Positions 30,352-39,277 are shown, counted from the first letter of the stretch. The stretch: 51,208 nt of DNA from an uncultured bacterium (GCA_946548895.1 CAMNQF010000024.1:1-51208); one strand, 5' to 3'. Made by a program: numbers and translations. Notes: generated by a model from the letters alone, not told the origin.

Positions 30352-31899
30352 ATGGATCAAAAGTGGACGGAAACCTTCCGCGAGGAGATCGGCTCTTTCG
30401 CGGAGACCATTGACGCTTTCGACAGGGGCGAGCTGGACCGAAAGGCCTACAAGGGCCGCTCCGGCGGTTTTGGCACCTACGCCCAGCGGGACCCCGCCCG
30501 GCATATGCTGCGCCTGCGCCTGGCGGGAGGGCGGCTGACGCCGGAACGGCTGCGGTTCCTGGCGGAGACGGTGGAGCGGGAGCGGGTGGGGCGGCTGAAG
30601 CTCACCACCTGCCAGACCATTCAGCTTCACGACCTGGCCGCCGGACAGGTGCCCGGCATCATTCAGGCGGCTGCGGACGCCGGCATCTACACCAGGGGCG
30701 GCGGCGGCGACAACCCCCGCAACGTGATGTGCAGCCCCCTGTCCGGCGTCCAGCCAGGGGAGGCGTTCGACCCCATTCCCTGGGCGGAGACGGCGGGAGA
30801 GTACCTGCTGTCCGTCTGCCGGGATATTCATATGCCCCGCAAGCTGAAGGTGGCCTTCTCCAACGGCGTTGACGACAGTGTCCACTCCGCTTTCCGTGAC
30901 ATGGGCTTTCTGGCCCAGGCGGACGGGACTTTTTCCCTGCGGATCGCCGGGGGGCTGGGGGCGGCCAATCCCAAAATGGGTGTGCTGGTGGAGGAGCGCG
31001 TGCCGCCCCGCGAGGTGCTGTACTATGTCAAGGCCATGGTGGACACCTTCTGCGCCCACGGCAACTATGAGAACCGCGCCCGGGCCCGCACCCGCTATAT
31101 GCAGGACACCCTGGGGCCGGAGGGCCTGAAGGAGGCCTACTTGGCCAATGTGGCCGCGGCAAAGGCGGCGGGGGGGCTGGACCTGGACCTGTCGCCCGCC
31201 GCCGTGGACAAAGCCGGAGAGGGCCAGCTGTCCCACCCCCGGGCCCTGCCCCAGAAGCAGCCCGGCCTCTATGCGGTGAAATACCACCCCATCGGCGGGC
31301 TGCTGCCGCCGGAAAAACCGGCCCAGCTCTGCGCCCTGCTGGAAAACATGGCGGGCAGCGAGATCCGCGTGGCCCCGGACGAGACGCTGTATATCATCAA
31401 CCTCACCGCCTCCGAGGCGGAGCGGGCGCTGGAGGCCACCGCCGACAGCGCCGCCACCGAGTTTGAACACAGCGTGGCGTGCATCGGCGCGGCGGTGTGC
31501 CAGCAGGGGGTTCGGGACAGCCAGAGCGCCCTGCGGGCCGTGGTGGACGCGGTGCGGGAGGCCGGAATTCCCGACGGGGCGCTGCCGAAAATCTGCATCT
31601 CCGGCTGCCCCTCCAGCTGTTCCGCCCACCAGGCGGGGGCCATCGGTTTCCAGGGCGGGATCAAGCCGGTGAACAAGGTCCCCATGCCCGCCTTTCGGAT
31701 GTTCCTGGACGGCAGCGATGGCACGGGACGGGCCCGCTTTGGGGAGCCGGCAGGCACCATCCTGGAGCGGGACCTGCCCGCCCTGCTGGTGGAGCTGGGC
31801 CGGGCCGCGGCGGCGTCGGGACAGGACTGGCGGGCCTGGTCCGCCGGTCACGCCCAGGAGCGGGACGCCATCATCGCCAAATACGACGGGGCCCAGTAA
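30352..31899 (+). CDS. Sulfite/nitrite reductase-like siroheme Fe-S protein
   Basis: A protein of about 515 residues with two ferredoxin-like half domains and the siroheme/4Fe-4S domain of the nitrite/sulfite reductase family. Early blocks are GTYAQRDPARHMLRLRLAGG and LTTCQTIQLHDL. The cluster cysteines are visible as CIGAAVCQQG (Cx5C, about residue 378) and CISGCPSSCSAH (CxxxC, about 415). The family reduces sulfite to sulfide or nitrite to ammonia using reduced ferredoxin or a partner. There are no signs of separate reductase subunits nearby. The start is uncertain: ATG 30352 is preferred, with ATG 30331 possible. A bidirectional terminator at 31905-31934 follows. Confidence 0.88.
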   Translation: MDQKWTETFREEIGSFAETIDAFDRGELDRKAYKGRSGGFGTYAQRDPARHMLRLRLAGGRLTPERLRFLAETVERERVGRLKLTTCQTIQLHDLAAGQVPGIIQAAADAGIYTRGGGGDNPRNVMCSPLSGVQPGEAFDPIPWAETAGEYLLSVCRDIHMPRKLKVAFSNGVDDSVHSAFRDMGFLAQADGTFSLRIAGGLGAANPKMGVLVEERVPPREVLYYVKAMVDTFCAHGNYENRARARTRYMQDTLGPEGLKEAYLANVAAAKAAGGLDLDLSPAAVDKAGEGQLSHPRALPQKQPGLYAVKYHPIGGLLPPEKPAQLCALLENMAGSEIRVAPDETLYIINLTASEAERALEATADSAATEFEHSVACIGAAVCQQGVRDSQSALRAVVDAVREAGIPDGALPKICISGCPSSCSAHQAGAIGFQGGIKPVNKVPMPAFRMFLDGSDGTGRARFGEPAGTILERDLPALLVELGRAAAASGQDWRAWSAGHAQERDAIIAKYDGAQ

Positions 31900-31904
31900 A
31901 CGGG

Positions 31905-31934
31905 GACCGCCGGAGGGGAAGCCCTCCGGCGGTC
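31905..31934. terminator. Bidirectional terminator between sulfite-reductase-like gene and potCD
   Basis: GACCGCCGGAGGG (31905-31917) pairs with CCCTCCGGCGGTC (31922-31934) around a 4-base loop, followed by TTGTCTT. It separates convergent genes. Confidence 0.85.
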
Positions 31935-31946
31935 TTGTCTTGGCTT

Positions 31947-33956
31947 TCAGATGCCCAGCTCAATCCACAGGCTGTTGTACAGCGCCCGGGTGGCCGGGGG
32001 GAGCGCCAAGTACATCTCGCACCGCTCCAGCACCTCCGGCGGGGCGGCCATGATCTCGTACAGCTCCGGGTCCAGCTCCTCGCCGTACAGCTCCTCGTAG
32101 TAGGCGGGGTACTCCTCCAGCGCCTGGGTGTTGGGGGAGGCGTACCAGATATAATCCATATTGGCCAGGTTGGCGTCGGTGGAGGCAATGAAGTTGATCC
32201 ATGCCAAGGCGTTGTCGTAGTGGGGAGCGCCTTTCAGCACGCACATGGCGTCCACAAACCAGTTGGCCCCCTCTTCCGGGATGACATAGCGCAGGTCCAC
32301 GCCGTCCGCCTGGTTATCCAGCATGGACAGGTAGTCTCCGGCGTAGTAAGTGGCGATAGCGGCGTTGCCCCCCTCCATTTTCTGGAACACCTGGTCCATC
32401 ACCTTGCCCTGGAACACGCCCCGGCGGCTGGCGCCGGCAATGAGTTCAAAGGCCTCCCGGATCTGGGCCTCGTCGGTGGTGTTCACCGAGTAGCCCAAGT
32501 GGAGCAGGGCCGCCCCCAGGGCGTCCCGGGAGTTGTTGATGAGCAGCACGCTTCCGGCGTACTGGCTGTCGTACAGGGCGCCCCAGCTGTCAGGCTCCTC
32601 GTCCACCATGTTGGCGTTATAGATGAGCCCCAGGGTGCCCCAGGAGTAGGGGACGGTATACTTGTTTTCCGGGTCGTAGGGCAGGCCGCGGAAACGGGGG
32701 TCGATGAGCTCAAAGTTGGGGATCTGGCTGTAGTCCAGCTCCTCCAGCATTCCCTCCTCGATGAGCTGGGAGATCATATAGTCGGAGGGGACGATGACAT
32801 CATAGTCCGCGCCGCCGCTCTTTAGCAGGGAGTACAGCGCCTCGTTGCTCTCGGCGGTCTGGTAATTCACCCGGATGCCGGTTTGGTCCTCAAACTGAGT
32901 GATGAGGTCCTCGTCGATGTACTCCCCCCAGGAGCACACGTTGACCACCGGCTGGGAGTAGGTGGCCCCGGTGAGCAGGGCCACCGCCACGATGAAGCCG
33001 CAGGCCAGAGCGGCGGCGGCTCCACGGCGGGCCCACCGCAGGGCGGGCTGGCTGAAGCGCATGGACAGCCGCTCAAAAAAGGAGGGCTCCCGGATTTCCT
33101 GGCGTTCGGCCCGGCGCTGCTGGCGGACCTCCCGCACGTTGTTGAGCACCAGCAGGGCCAGCACCGATAGGAACAGCAGGGTGGACACCGCGTTGACCTC
33201 CGGGGTGATGCGCTTTTTGGTCATGGAGTAGATGCGCATGGCCAGGGTGGAGGTGGACGACCCGGCGGTGAAGTAGGAGATGACGAAGTCGTCAATGGAC
33301 ATGGTGAAGGCGATGAGGGCCCCGGACACGATGCCCGGCTTGATCTCCGGCAGGATGACCTTCCAGAAGGCCTGCATCCAGGTGCAGCCCAGGTCCTGGG
33401 CGGCGTCCACCAGGTTCTTGTCCATCTGGCGCAGCTTGGGGGCCACGTTGAGGATCACATAGGGGATGTTGAAGGCGATGTGGGCCAGCAGCATGGTGCC
33501 GAAGCCCAGGGTGAGCCGGACAGGCAGCTCCACCACATCCTGCACGCCGTTGAACCACTGGGCAAAGGCCCCCCAGCCCTGGAAGAACGCCACGAAAAAC
33601 AGGCACAGGGACACGCCGGTGACAATGTCGGCGTTCATCATGGGGATGTCGTTGACCACCAGCAGGGCGTCCCGCCTGCGCTTGGACAGGGAGTACAGGC
33701 CGATGGCGGCGAAGGTGCCGGCGGCGGTGGCGATGGCGGTGGCCAGCAGGGACACCAGCAGGGTGGTGTACAGGCTCTCCATGATGAGCCGGTTCTGGAA
33801 CAGGGCGGCGTACCAGTCCAGAGAAAAGCCCTTCCACACGGCGCTGGAGTCCCCGGCGTTGAAGGAAAAGATAATCAGCAGGAAAATGGGCAGGTACAGG
33901 AACAGGAATACCAGGCCGATGAACAGGCGGCTTCCCACGTGGTTAGAACGTTTCAA
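31947..33956 (-). CDS. Spermidine/putrescine ABC transporter, PotC permease fused to PotD binding protein
   Basis: A protein of about 669 residues. Residues 1-270 form the PotC-type permease with six membrane helices and the EAA-like loop LVDAAQDLGCTWMQAFWKVI then LPEIKPGI. A linker with an extra membrane helix (RRGAAAALACGFIVAVALL, about 315-335) leads to a PotD-type binding domain starting VVNVCSWGEYIDEDLITQF and running to the end. The binding domain would be tethered outside the membrane by its own helix rather than being a lipoprotein. This fusion is known in Firmicutes. The start is TTG 33956, with GGAGGG upstream; the ATG at 34007 is not preceded by a good site. It is the last gene of the potA-potB-potCD unit. 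Confidence 0.93.
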   Translation of the reverse strand: MKRSNHVGSRLFIGLVFLFLYLPIFLLIIFSFNAGDSSAVWKGFSLDWYAALFQNRLIMESLYTTLLVSLLATAIATAAGTFAAIGLYSLSKRRRDALLVVNDIPMMNADIVTGVSLCLFFVAFFQGWGAFAQWFNGVQDVVELPVRLTLGFGTMLLAHIAFNIPYVILNVAPKLRQMDKNLVDAAQDLGCTWMQAFWKVILPEIKPGIVSGALIAFTMSIDDFVISYFTAGSSTSTLAMRIYSMTKKRITPEVNAVSTLLFLSVLALLVLNNVREVRQQRRAERQEIREPSFFERLSMRFSQPALRWARRGAAAALACGFIVAVALLTGATYSQPVVNVCSWGEYIDEDLITQFEDQTGIRVNYQTAESNEALYSLLKSGGADYDVIVPSDYMISQLIEEGMLEELDYSQIPNFELIDPRFRGLPYDPENKYTVPYSWGTLGLIYNANMVDEEPDSWGALYDSQYAGSVLLINNSRDALGAALLHLGYSVNTTDEAQIREAFELIAGASRRGVFQGKVMDQVFQKMEGGNAAIATYYAGDYLSMLDNQADGVDLRYVIPEEGANWFVDAMCVLKGAPHYDNALAWINFIASTDANLANMDYIWYASPNTQALEEYPAYYEELYGEELDPELYEIMAAPPEVLERCEMYLALPPATRALYNSLWIELGI

Positions 33957-34004
33957 ACCACATCCCTCCTTCCGTGGCCGCCGCACAGCGGCGGATGAAG
34001 CAGA

Positions 34005-34062
34005 CAAAAAGAAGCGGAGCTAAAGTTCTTTTTGCCTACTTTTTCTTTCAAGAAAAAGTAGG
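34005..34062. repeat. Tandem hairpins between potB and potCD, possible dispersed repeat
   Basis: Two adjacent inverted repeats lie directly after the potB stop: CCTACTTTTTCTT/AAGAAAAAGTAGG (34035-34047 with 34050-34062, 13 perfect pairs, 2-base loop) and CAAAAAGAA/TTCTTTTTG (34005-34013 with 34026-34034). The composition is very AT-rich compared with the flanking genes. Such short hairpins recur in related gut Firmicute genomes as far as I recall, so this may be a mobile or REP-like repeat that also tunes readthrough into potCD. Confidence 0.6.
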
Positions 34063-34914
34063 TCATAGCATCACCGCCTGTTCCTCGCCCTCGCCGAAGT
34101 GGTTCATGACCACCATGCACACCACCACGACCGCCATCATCACCATGGAGACGGCGGCGCCCAGGTGGGGGTTGTACGCCCCGCCCAGGAACTGCAGCTC
34201 GATCAGGTCGCCCAGCATCATCTGGTTGCCGCCGCCCAGCAGGTTGGAAATGGCAAAGGTGGACACGGAGGGGACAAACACCATGGTCACCCCGGACAGG
34301 ATGCCCGGCAGGGACAGGGGGAAGATCACCTTGGAGAACACCCGGGCGGAGTCCGCCCCCAGGTCCCGGGCGGCCTCAAGGAGGGAGCCGTCCAGCTTGA
34401 CGATGACGGAGTAGATGGGCAGGATCATGAAGGGCAGGTAGTTGTACACCATGCCCAGCACCACCGCGCCGGAGGTGCCGATCATCTGGATGTGGTCAAC
34501 CCCCAGCAGGTCCAGCAATCCGACGGCCCGGAAAAGCTGGTTGAGCAGGCCGTTGTTCTCAAGAATGGACATCCAGGAGTAGGTGCGCAGCAGGAAGTTC
34601 ATCCACATGGGCAGCATGATGAGCGCCATGGCGACGCGCTGGAACCGGGGCCCCTCCTTGGCCATCCAGTAGGACACCGGGTAGCCCACCAGCAGGCACA
34701 CCAGGGTGGCCAGGATGGCGAGCCAGAAGGAGCGCAGGAATACGGACAGGTAGACCCCCATGTCGGTGAAATTGTCCAGGGACGCCTGGGTGGCGTTGGT
34801 GGCGGGGTCGGCGACGGTGAAAGCGTATACCGCCATGATGACGATGGGGATGACCACGAACAGGGCCATCCAGATCACGTAGGGGAAGGCAAACCAGCCG
34901 CGTTTATTCCTCAT
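34063..34914 (-). CDS. potB: Spermidine/putrescine ABC transporter permease PotB
   Basis: A 283-residue permease with six membrane helices, starting [20 protein letters not shown]. The EAA loop for ATPase contact is seen as [20 protein letters not shown] then PLSLPGI. It pairs with the PotC half of the fusion encoded next to form the channel. The start ATG 34914 lies inside the end of potA (11-base overlap), with GGAGG upstream, so the two are translationally coupled. It ends in front of the hairpin repeat at 34005-34062. Confidence 0.93.
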   Translation of the reverse strand: MRNKRGWFAFPYVIWMALFVVIPIVIMAVYAFTVADPATNATQASLDNFTDMGVYLSVFLRSFWLAILATLVCLLVGYPVSYWMAKEGPRFQRVAMALIMLPMWMNFLLRTYSWMSILENNGLLNQLFRAVGLLDLLGVDHIQMIGTSGAVVLGMVYNYLPFMILPIYSVIVKLDGSLLEAARDLGADSARVFSKVIFPLSLPGILSGVTMVFVPSVSTFAISNLLGGGNQMMLGDLIELQFLGGAYNPHLGAAVSMVMMAVVVVCMVVMNHFGEGEEQAVML

Positions 34915-36085
34915 AGCCGCCCTCCCGGGAGCCGTCCTCCTCCCCGTCCTCCGGCTCGGCCACGTCCAACTCCTCGTACTCCTCGGAATAGGAGGAGTAG
35001 TCCCCAAACATCCCGGAGTACTGGCTTTTTTTCATGACATGGATGCCGTCCGGGTCGATTTTGATGCCGATGCGGCTGTCCACCGGGCAGTAGTCGGTGG
35101 TCTGGATCAGCCACTTGAAGCCGTAGAAGTCCACGATGGTGTCGTACTGCATCCCCTTGAAGGTGACGGCGGTGACGGTGCCCCGGAGCTGGCCGGCGGC
35201 CTCGTCCACGATGTCCACGTCCTCCGGGCGGATGACCACGTCCACCGGCTCGTCCTTCTCGAAGCCCTTGTCCAGGCACTGGAACCGGCGGTTGAAGATC
35301 TCCACCACCCCGTCGGCGCGCATGATGCCGTCGATGATGTTGGACTCGCCGATAAAGTCGGCCACGAAGGCGTTTTTCGGCTCGTTGTAAATGTCCTCGG
35401 GGGTGCCGATCTGCTGGATGCGCCCGCCGTCCATCACCACCACGGTGTCCGACATGGCCAGCGCCTCCTCCTGGTCGTGGGTCACATAGATGAAGGTGAT
35501 CTCCATCTCCTGCTGAATGCGCTTCAGCTCAATCTGCATATCCTTGCGCAGGCGCATATCCAGCGCCCCCAGCGGTTCGTCCAGCAGCAGCACCTTGGGC
35601 CGGTTCACCAGGGCCCGGGCAATGGCCACCCGCTGCTGCTGCCCGCCGGACAGGGCGGACACCGGCCGTTTTTCAAAGCCCTTCAGGTTGACGACCTCCA
35701 GCATCTCCATCACCCGCTGGTGGATCTCCCGCTCGGGGAGCTTCACCTTGCGGCCGTCCCGGTCCGCCTTGGGGATGCGCAGGCCGAAGGCCACGTTCTC
35801 AAACACGTTGAGGTGGGGGAACAGGGCGTAGCGTTGGAACACGGTGTTGACCGCCCGCTTGTGGGGCGGGATGTCGTTCATCCTCACGCCGTCAAAAAAA
35901 ACATCCCCGGCGGTGGGCGACAAAAACCCGCCTATGATCCTAAGCGTGGTTGTCTTGCCGCACCCGCTGGGGCCCAGCAGCGTGAGGAATTCTTTATCGT
36001 TGATATACAGGTTGATGTGGTCGAGCACGACCTCGTCGCCATAGGACATGACGCAGTCCCGCAGGCGGATCAGCTCCTTGGACAT
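34904..36085 (-). CDS. potA: Spermidine/putrescine ABC transporter ATP-binding protein PotA
   Basis: A 393-residue ATPase. Walker [10 protein letters not shown] (about residue 38), signature LSGGQQQR (about 142), Walker [13 protein letters not shown] and switch histidine in [12 protein letters not shown]-terminal TOBE domain (about 290-365) regulates or binds ligand. The acidic tail, rich in Glu, Asp and Tyr, after about residue 365 is longer than usual. It energises the PotB/PotCD channel. GGGAGG lies seven bases before ATG 36085. The promoter at 36183-36211 and a leader hairpin (CCCCGG/CCGGGG near 36138-36161) precede it. Confidence 0.95.
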   Translation of the reverse strand: MSKELIRLRDCVMSYGDEVVLDHINLYINDKEFLTLLGPSGCGKTTTLRIIGGFLSPTAGDVFFDGVRMNDIPPHKRAVNTVFQRYALFPHLNVFENVAFGLRIPKADRDGRKVKLPEREIHQRVMEMLEVVNLKGFEKRPVSALSGGQQQRVAIARALVNRPKVLLLDEPLGALDMRLRKDMQIELKRIQQEMEITFIYVTHDQEEALAMSDTVVVMDGGRIQQIGTPEDIYNEPKNAFVADFIGESNIIDGIMRADGVVEIFNRRFQCLDKGFEKDEPVDVVIRPEDVDIVDEAAGQLRGTVTAVTFKGMQYDTIVDFYGFKWLIQTTDYCPVDSRIGIKIDPDGIHVMKKSQYSGMFGDYSSYSEEYEELDVAEPEDGEEDGSREGGYEE

Positions 36086-36182
36086 TGATCCTCCCCCATT
36101 TCTAATGATGAGTGTGTTGTCAGCTCCCTTGTTATAGTCCCCGGCGGAAGGACAGGCCGGGGTTTCACGGATAGCGAGATAC

Positions 36183-36211
36183 ACTATAGCGTTTCACACT
36201 CCGTTTGTCAA
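36183..36211 (-). promoter_or_regulatory. Promoter of the polyamine transporter operon
   Basis: On the minus strand TTGACA (36206-36211), a 17-base spacer and TATAGT (36183-36188). Transcription should begin near 36176, giving a leader of about 90 bases with one GC hairpin. Confidence 0.85.
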
Positions 36212-36312
36212 TCATTTTGGGAGAAATTTATCAGAAATTCGACTTGCCGGCTTGTCCGCAAAAAAGTTTTTTGGAGCGCCGCCGTCTTCCACATGGTTCT
36301 GCCTGTAAAAAA

Positions 36313-36348
36313 GCGCCGAAACACGTTGAACCAGGCGTGTTTCGGCGC
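36313..36348 (-). terminator. Intrinsic terminator downstream of the Old Yellow Enzyme fragment
   Basis: On the minus strand GCGCCGAAACACG pairs with CGTGTTTCGGCGC (13 perfect pairs, 10-base loop) and is followed by TTTTTT. A further GC inverted repeat lies at 36387-36409. The terminator is intact although its gene is broken. Confidence 0.9.
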
Positions 36349-36423
36349 GAAAGTGCCGTGCCTGTAAACGCAGGCTGGCTGATGAACCCCCTCCAGCGGC
36401 TGGAGGGGGGTCGCTGTGTCCGC

Positions 36424-36985
36424 TCAGGTTGCGTTGGCGGCGTGGTACCCGCTCCGAACAGCCTCGGCGATGCTGGCGGTGCGCTCGCCGGAGCAGCCGC
36501 CCACAAACGTCACCGGGGCCGTGACGCCCTGGGTGGAGAAGGGCGCCTTTCTGGAGCCCGCGGCCATCACCACCCAGCCGCAGGGGATAGAGACGGGTTC
36601 CGTCGTCTCGGTGCCCGCCAGCCGGGCGCGGGAGCCCATGGAGCTGCCCCGCATGACGGTGGTGCCGCCGGAGACGTGGGGGAAGTCCGCCCCGGCTCTT
36701 TTCAGCTGTTTGGCCACATAGACCGCGTCGTTCAGGTTCTGCCCGCCGTCGGTGTACTCGTCGCCGGAGATGCGCACGTCGATGATGAAATCCTCCCCGC
36801 ACTGGCGGCGCGCCTCGGCCACGACCTCCAGGGTGAGGCGCAGGCGGCCGTTAATATCGCCGCCGTACTTGTCGGAGCGCTTGTTGTACAGCGGGGACAG
36901 GAATCCGCACAGCAGGCCGTGGGCGGCGTGGATCTCCACCCCGCCGCCTCCGGCGGTCTGGATCTGCCTGGCCGCCTCCTTTTTC
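36424..36985 (-). pseudogene. Internally deleted and 5'-truncated Old Yellow Enzyme-type (NADH:flavin oxidoreductase) gene
   Basis: Minus-strand translation gives typical blocks of the FMN domain of 2,4-dienoyl-CoA-reductase/BaiH-like enzymes (GVEIHAAHGLLCGFLSP, NKRSDKYGGDINGRLR, DFIIDVRISGDEYTDGG, then ADFPHVSGG). It then jumps to a short stretch ending FVGGCSGERTASIAEAVRSG, which looks like the far C-terminus of the FAD/NADH part. Intact members are about 640-670 residues; only about 190 remain. The catalytic N-terminal third and the central dinucleotide domains are missing. At its 5' edge (about 36971-36985) it is joined to an AraC-like fragment on the other strand. The gene is almost surely non-functional. 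Confidence 0.8.
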
Positions 36986-37075
36986 CGGGCCTTTAAGCGG
37001 GAGTATGGAATTGCGCCCAACCAGTTCCGTGAATTACAGGCCGGCCATGGGCTTGGGGGCGTGGCGGGAAATTGA
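36977..37075 (+). pseudogene. 3' fragment of an AraC-family regulator gene
   Basis: Plus-strand translation reads SFFRAFKREYGIAPNQFREL, which is the last helix-turn-helix signature of AraC-family regulators (F-x-R-x-FK-x-x-G-x-x-P-x-x-FR), then about a dozen residues to a stop at 37073-37075. Upstream in the same frame the sequence is the antisense of the Old Yellow Enzyme fragment, with no AraC homology. So only the final 30 or so codons remain, and the junction with the other pseudogene lies near 36975. Confidence 0.72.
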
Positions 37076-37217
37076 GCTGCCTGAAATTAATAATGTTCCG
37101 CCGCCAGAGCGCGGTGGATTCGCGGCCGCTTTCGCGGTGGAAAGCGCCCCCGCGCCGCCGCCGGTCTATGGCTTGTGCCGCACAGGTGGAACGGACTTGT
37201 ATTCAGGATCAGGGGAT

Positions 37218-37247
37218 GGCGGCGGGTTATGCCCTGCCGCCGTTTTT
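37218..37247 (+). terminator. Probable intrinsic terminator upstream of the cysteine-rich gene
   Basis: GGCGGCGGG pairs with CCCTGCCGCC (one bulge, 5-base loop), followed by TTTTT. It probably belonged to the decayed AraC gene. The remaining sequence from 37076 to 37337 has no gene that I can support and only a weak TACAAT-type -10 candidate near 37269. Confidence 0.65.
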
Positions 37248-37337
37248 CACCCGTTTTATCCCCCCGCATACAATGGGAGTGGAAGGGGAACGGCCTGAGG
37301 GCCTCCCTTCGATCAACCACAATCGGGAGGTACAAAA

Positions 37338-38174
37338 ATGGCTGAATTTATTGAGCCGGGCCCGATCTGCGATACCGCCGGTATCCGCGAGGCCGTGTGC
37401 ATCCACACCCGAAAGATCTTTGACAGCTGCCGCGACAAGGACTGCGTGGAGGACCTGCGGCTCTATCCCACTGTCAGCTCCCAGGCCGTCATCGACCGGG
37501 CCATCAGTTTGAAGGCCGGTCAGGCCGAGCTGCTGTACGCTTACATCGACGTGGAGCCCGTGGGCTTCAACCGGGGTTACTTCACCGTGGACGTGCGCTA
37601 CTTCTACCGGGTGACCGCCGACGCCTTCGTAGGCGCGGCCCGGCCGGTGGCCATCTGCGGGCTGGCCGTGTTCGACAAGCGAGCCATCCTGTTCGGCAGC
37701 GAGGGCAGCGCCAAGGTGTTCTCCTCCAACAGCCGGGTGGACGACCTGGACGAGCAGAACCTGATGAGCACCAACCTGCCCGTGGCGGTGGTGAACTCCG
37801 TGGACCCCATCATCCTGAGTATGCGCCTGGCTGACTCCTGTGAGCCGCCCGCCTGCGGCTGCGGCGACGGAGCGGAGGTGCCCGCGGGCATCGCCGGGTG
37901 CTTCCCCGGAGAGCTGAACATGGGCGGGGAGGGCCGCCGGGTGTACGTCACCCTGGGCCAGTTCTCCATCATCCGCCTGGAGCGGGACAGCCAGCTGCTC
38001 ATTCCCGCCTACGACTACTGTGTGCCCAGCAAGGAGTGCACCGCCGGCGGCGGCGTCCAGGAGGATCCCTGCGCCATCTTCCGCCAGGTGCAGTTCCCCA
38101 TGGAGGAGTTCTTCCCGCCCAATACCATCACCCCGCCGGAGGGATTCCAGGAGACCAAGAACTGCTGCGTCTGA
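37338..38174 (+). CDS. Cysteine-rich conserved clostridial protein of unknown function
   Basis: A 278-residue protein with 14 cysteines and no signal peptide or membrane helix. The N-terminal block has AVCIHTRKIFDSCRDKDCVE (about 19-38), which recalls proteins of spore-forming clostridia that carry an ICI-x-T-x-K-x-F/Y-D-x-C motif. The middle is beta-rich (YIDVEPVGFNRGYFTVDVRY). A CGCGDG cluster and an ending NCCV follow. Such cysteine patterns suit a disulfide cross-linked coat or surface layer protein, but this is speculation. GGGAGG lies nine bases before ATG 37338, and a 14-pair terminator follows at 38201-38231. It is a single-gene unit. Confidence 0.8.
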   Translation: MAEFIEPGPICDTAGIREAVCIHTRKIFDSCRDKDCVEDLRLYPTVSSQAVIDRAISLKAGQAELLYAYIDVEPVGFNRGYFTVDVRYFYRVTADAFVGAARPVAICGLAVFDKRAILFGSEGSAKVFSSNSRVDDLDEQNLMSTNLPVAVVNSVDPIILSMRLADSCEPPACGCGDGAEVPAGIAGCFPGELNMGGEGRRVYVTLGQFSIIRLERDSQLLIPAYDYCVPSKECTAGGGVQEDPCAIFRQVQFPMEEFFPPNTITPPEGFQETKNCCV

Positions 38175-38200
38175 TCGGGCGCAGGCTCTACCGAAGTGTG

Positions 38201-38250
38201 CCCGCCGCCCGCCTCTGGCGGGCGGCGGGCGCCGCTTCTTAATTTTTCAT
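38201..38250 (+). terminator. Intrinsic terminator of the cysteine-rich gene
   Basis: GCCCGCCGCCCGCC (38201-38214) pairs perfectly with GGCGGGCGGCGGGC (38218-38231) around a 3-base loop, followed by CTTCTTAATTTTT. Confidence 0.85.
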
Positions 38251-38332
38251 GAACACTATTCTCTTTTCCGCCAAAACGTGGTAAACTATTTAAAATATCA
38301 GCCGGGCGCGCTGCGCTCCGAGGAGGGCCGTG

Positions 38333-39277
38333 ATGAACTGGAATGCGCTTTATGACCGCCTGAAAACCGAGGCCCCAGGCCTGGACCTGCGCCGGGACGA
38401 GCCTATGAGCCGCCACACCACCTTCCGGGTGGGGGGGCCGGCGGCGTTGATGGCCCTGCCCAGGGGAGAAGAGGTCAAAGCAGTCATAGAGACCGCCTTT
38501 CACTGGAATGTAGTCCCCCTTTTTTTGGGCAACGGTTCCAATCTGCTGGTGTCCGACAGTGGTTATGACGGTTTCGTGGTAAAACTGGGGGAACCATACA
38601 GCGGGGGGGAGGTCTACACCAACGAGTTGATGGCGGGGGGAGGTATGCCCCTCTCCCGGGTGGCAAACCTCGCGCTGGAGCACGGCCTCACCGGGCTGGA
38701 ATGGGCGGCGGGGATACCCGGAACGGTAGGGGGCGCCGTTTCCATGAATGCCGGGGCTTACGGCGGGGAGATATCCCAGGTGCTTCATCAGGTGCACACT
38801 TTGGGCTATGATGGCCGTTTTGAGGTGTTTCGGAATGAGGAATGCGATTTTTCCTATCGCCACAGTGTCTTTTTGGATGAACATCACCTCATTTTAGAGG
38901 CGGTATTCATTCTGAAAAAGGGCGACCCGGCGGAGATCAAAGCCAAAATGGACGACCTGGCCCAGCGCCGCCGGGAAAAACAGCCTTTAGAGTACCCCAG
39001 CGCCGGGTCTACCTTCAAACGGCCTGCCCCGGTGGACGGCCGGCCGGTGTACGCCGCCGCCCTCATCGACCAATGCGGGCTGAAGGGGCTGGCGGTGGGC
39101 GGGGCCCAGGTGTCGGAGAAACACGCGGGCTTCGTGGTCAACCGGGGCGGGGCCACCTGCGGCGATATTGTAGAACTGATGGCCCAGGTGCGGGAGCGGG
39201 TGTTCCGGGAGACCGGCGTGATTTTGGAGCCCGAGGTGCGTTATCTGGGCAAGGAGGGAGAAGGATGGAATTTCTGA
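38333..39277 (+). CDS. murB: UDP-N-acetylenolpyruvoylglucosamine reductase
   Basis: A 314-residue flavoenzyme that reduces UDP-GlcNAc-enolpyruvate to UDP-MurNAc in peptidoglycan synthesis. FAD-binding blocks are NGSNLLVSD (about 63) and WAAGIPGTVGGAVSMNAGAYG (quoted as WAAGIPGTVGG and MNAGAYGGE, about 125-145). The catalytic serine is in YPSAGSTFKRP (about 225) and the terminal glutamate in ILEPEVRYLG. The absence of the long type I loop fits type IIb Firmicute MurB. The start is ATG 38333, with GGAGGG five bases upstream; GTG 38330 is too close to that site. The end overlaps rapZ by 13 bases. The murB-rapZ-yvcK-whiA order is typical of Firmicutes. Confidence 0.96.
   Translation: MNWNALYDRLKTEAPGLDLRRDEPMSRHTTFRVGGPAALMALPRGEEVKAVIETAFHWNVVPLFLGNGSNLLVSDSGYDGFVVKLGEPYSGGEVYTNELMAGGGMPLSRVANLALEHGLTGLEWAAGIPGTVGGAVSMNAGAYGGEISQVLHQVHTLGYDGRFEVFRNEECDFSYRHSVFLDEHHLILEAVFILKKGDPAEIKAKMDDLAQRRREKQPLEYPSAGSTFKRPAPVDGRPVYAAALIDQCGLKGLAVGGAQVSEKHAGFVVNRGGATCGDIVELMAQVRERVFRETGVILEPEVRYLGKEGEGWNF

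Noticed and set aside
36085-36176. A riboswitch in the potA leader.
   Set aside because: Only one simple GC hairpin is visible, with no conserved riboswitch core and no terminator alternative.
36752-37075. A 107-codon plus-strand frame ending in AraC-like sequence taken as a complete gene.
   Set aside because: Only the last 30 or so codons resemble AraC; the upstream part is the antisense of the Old Yellow Enzyme fragment, so it is kept only as a fragment.
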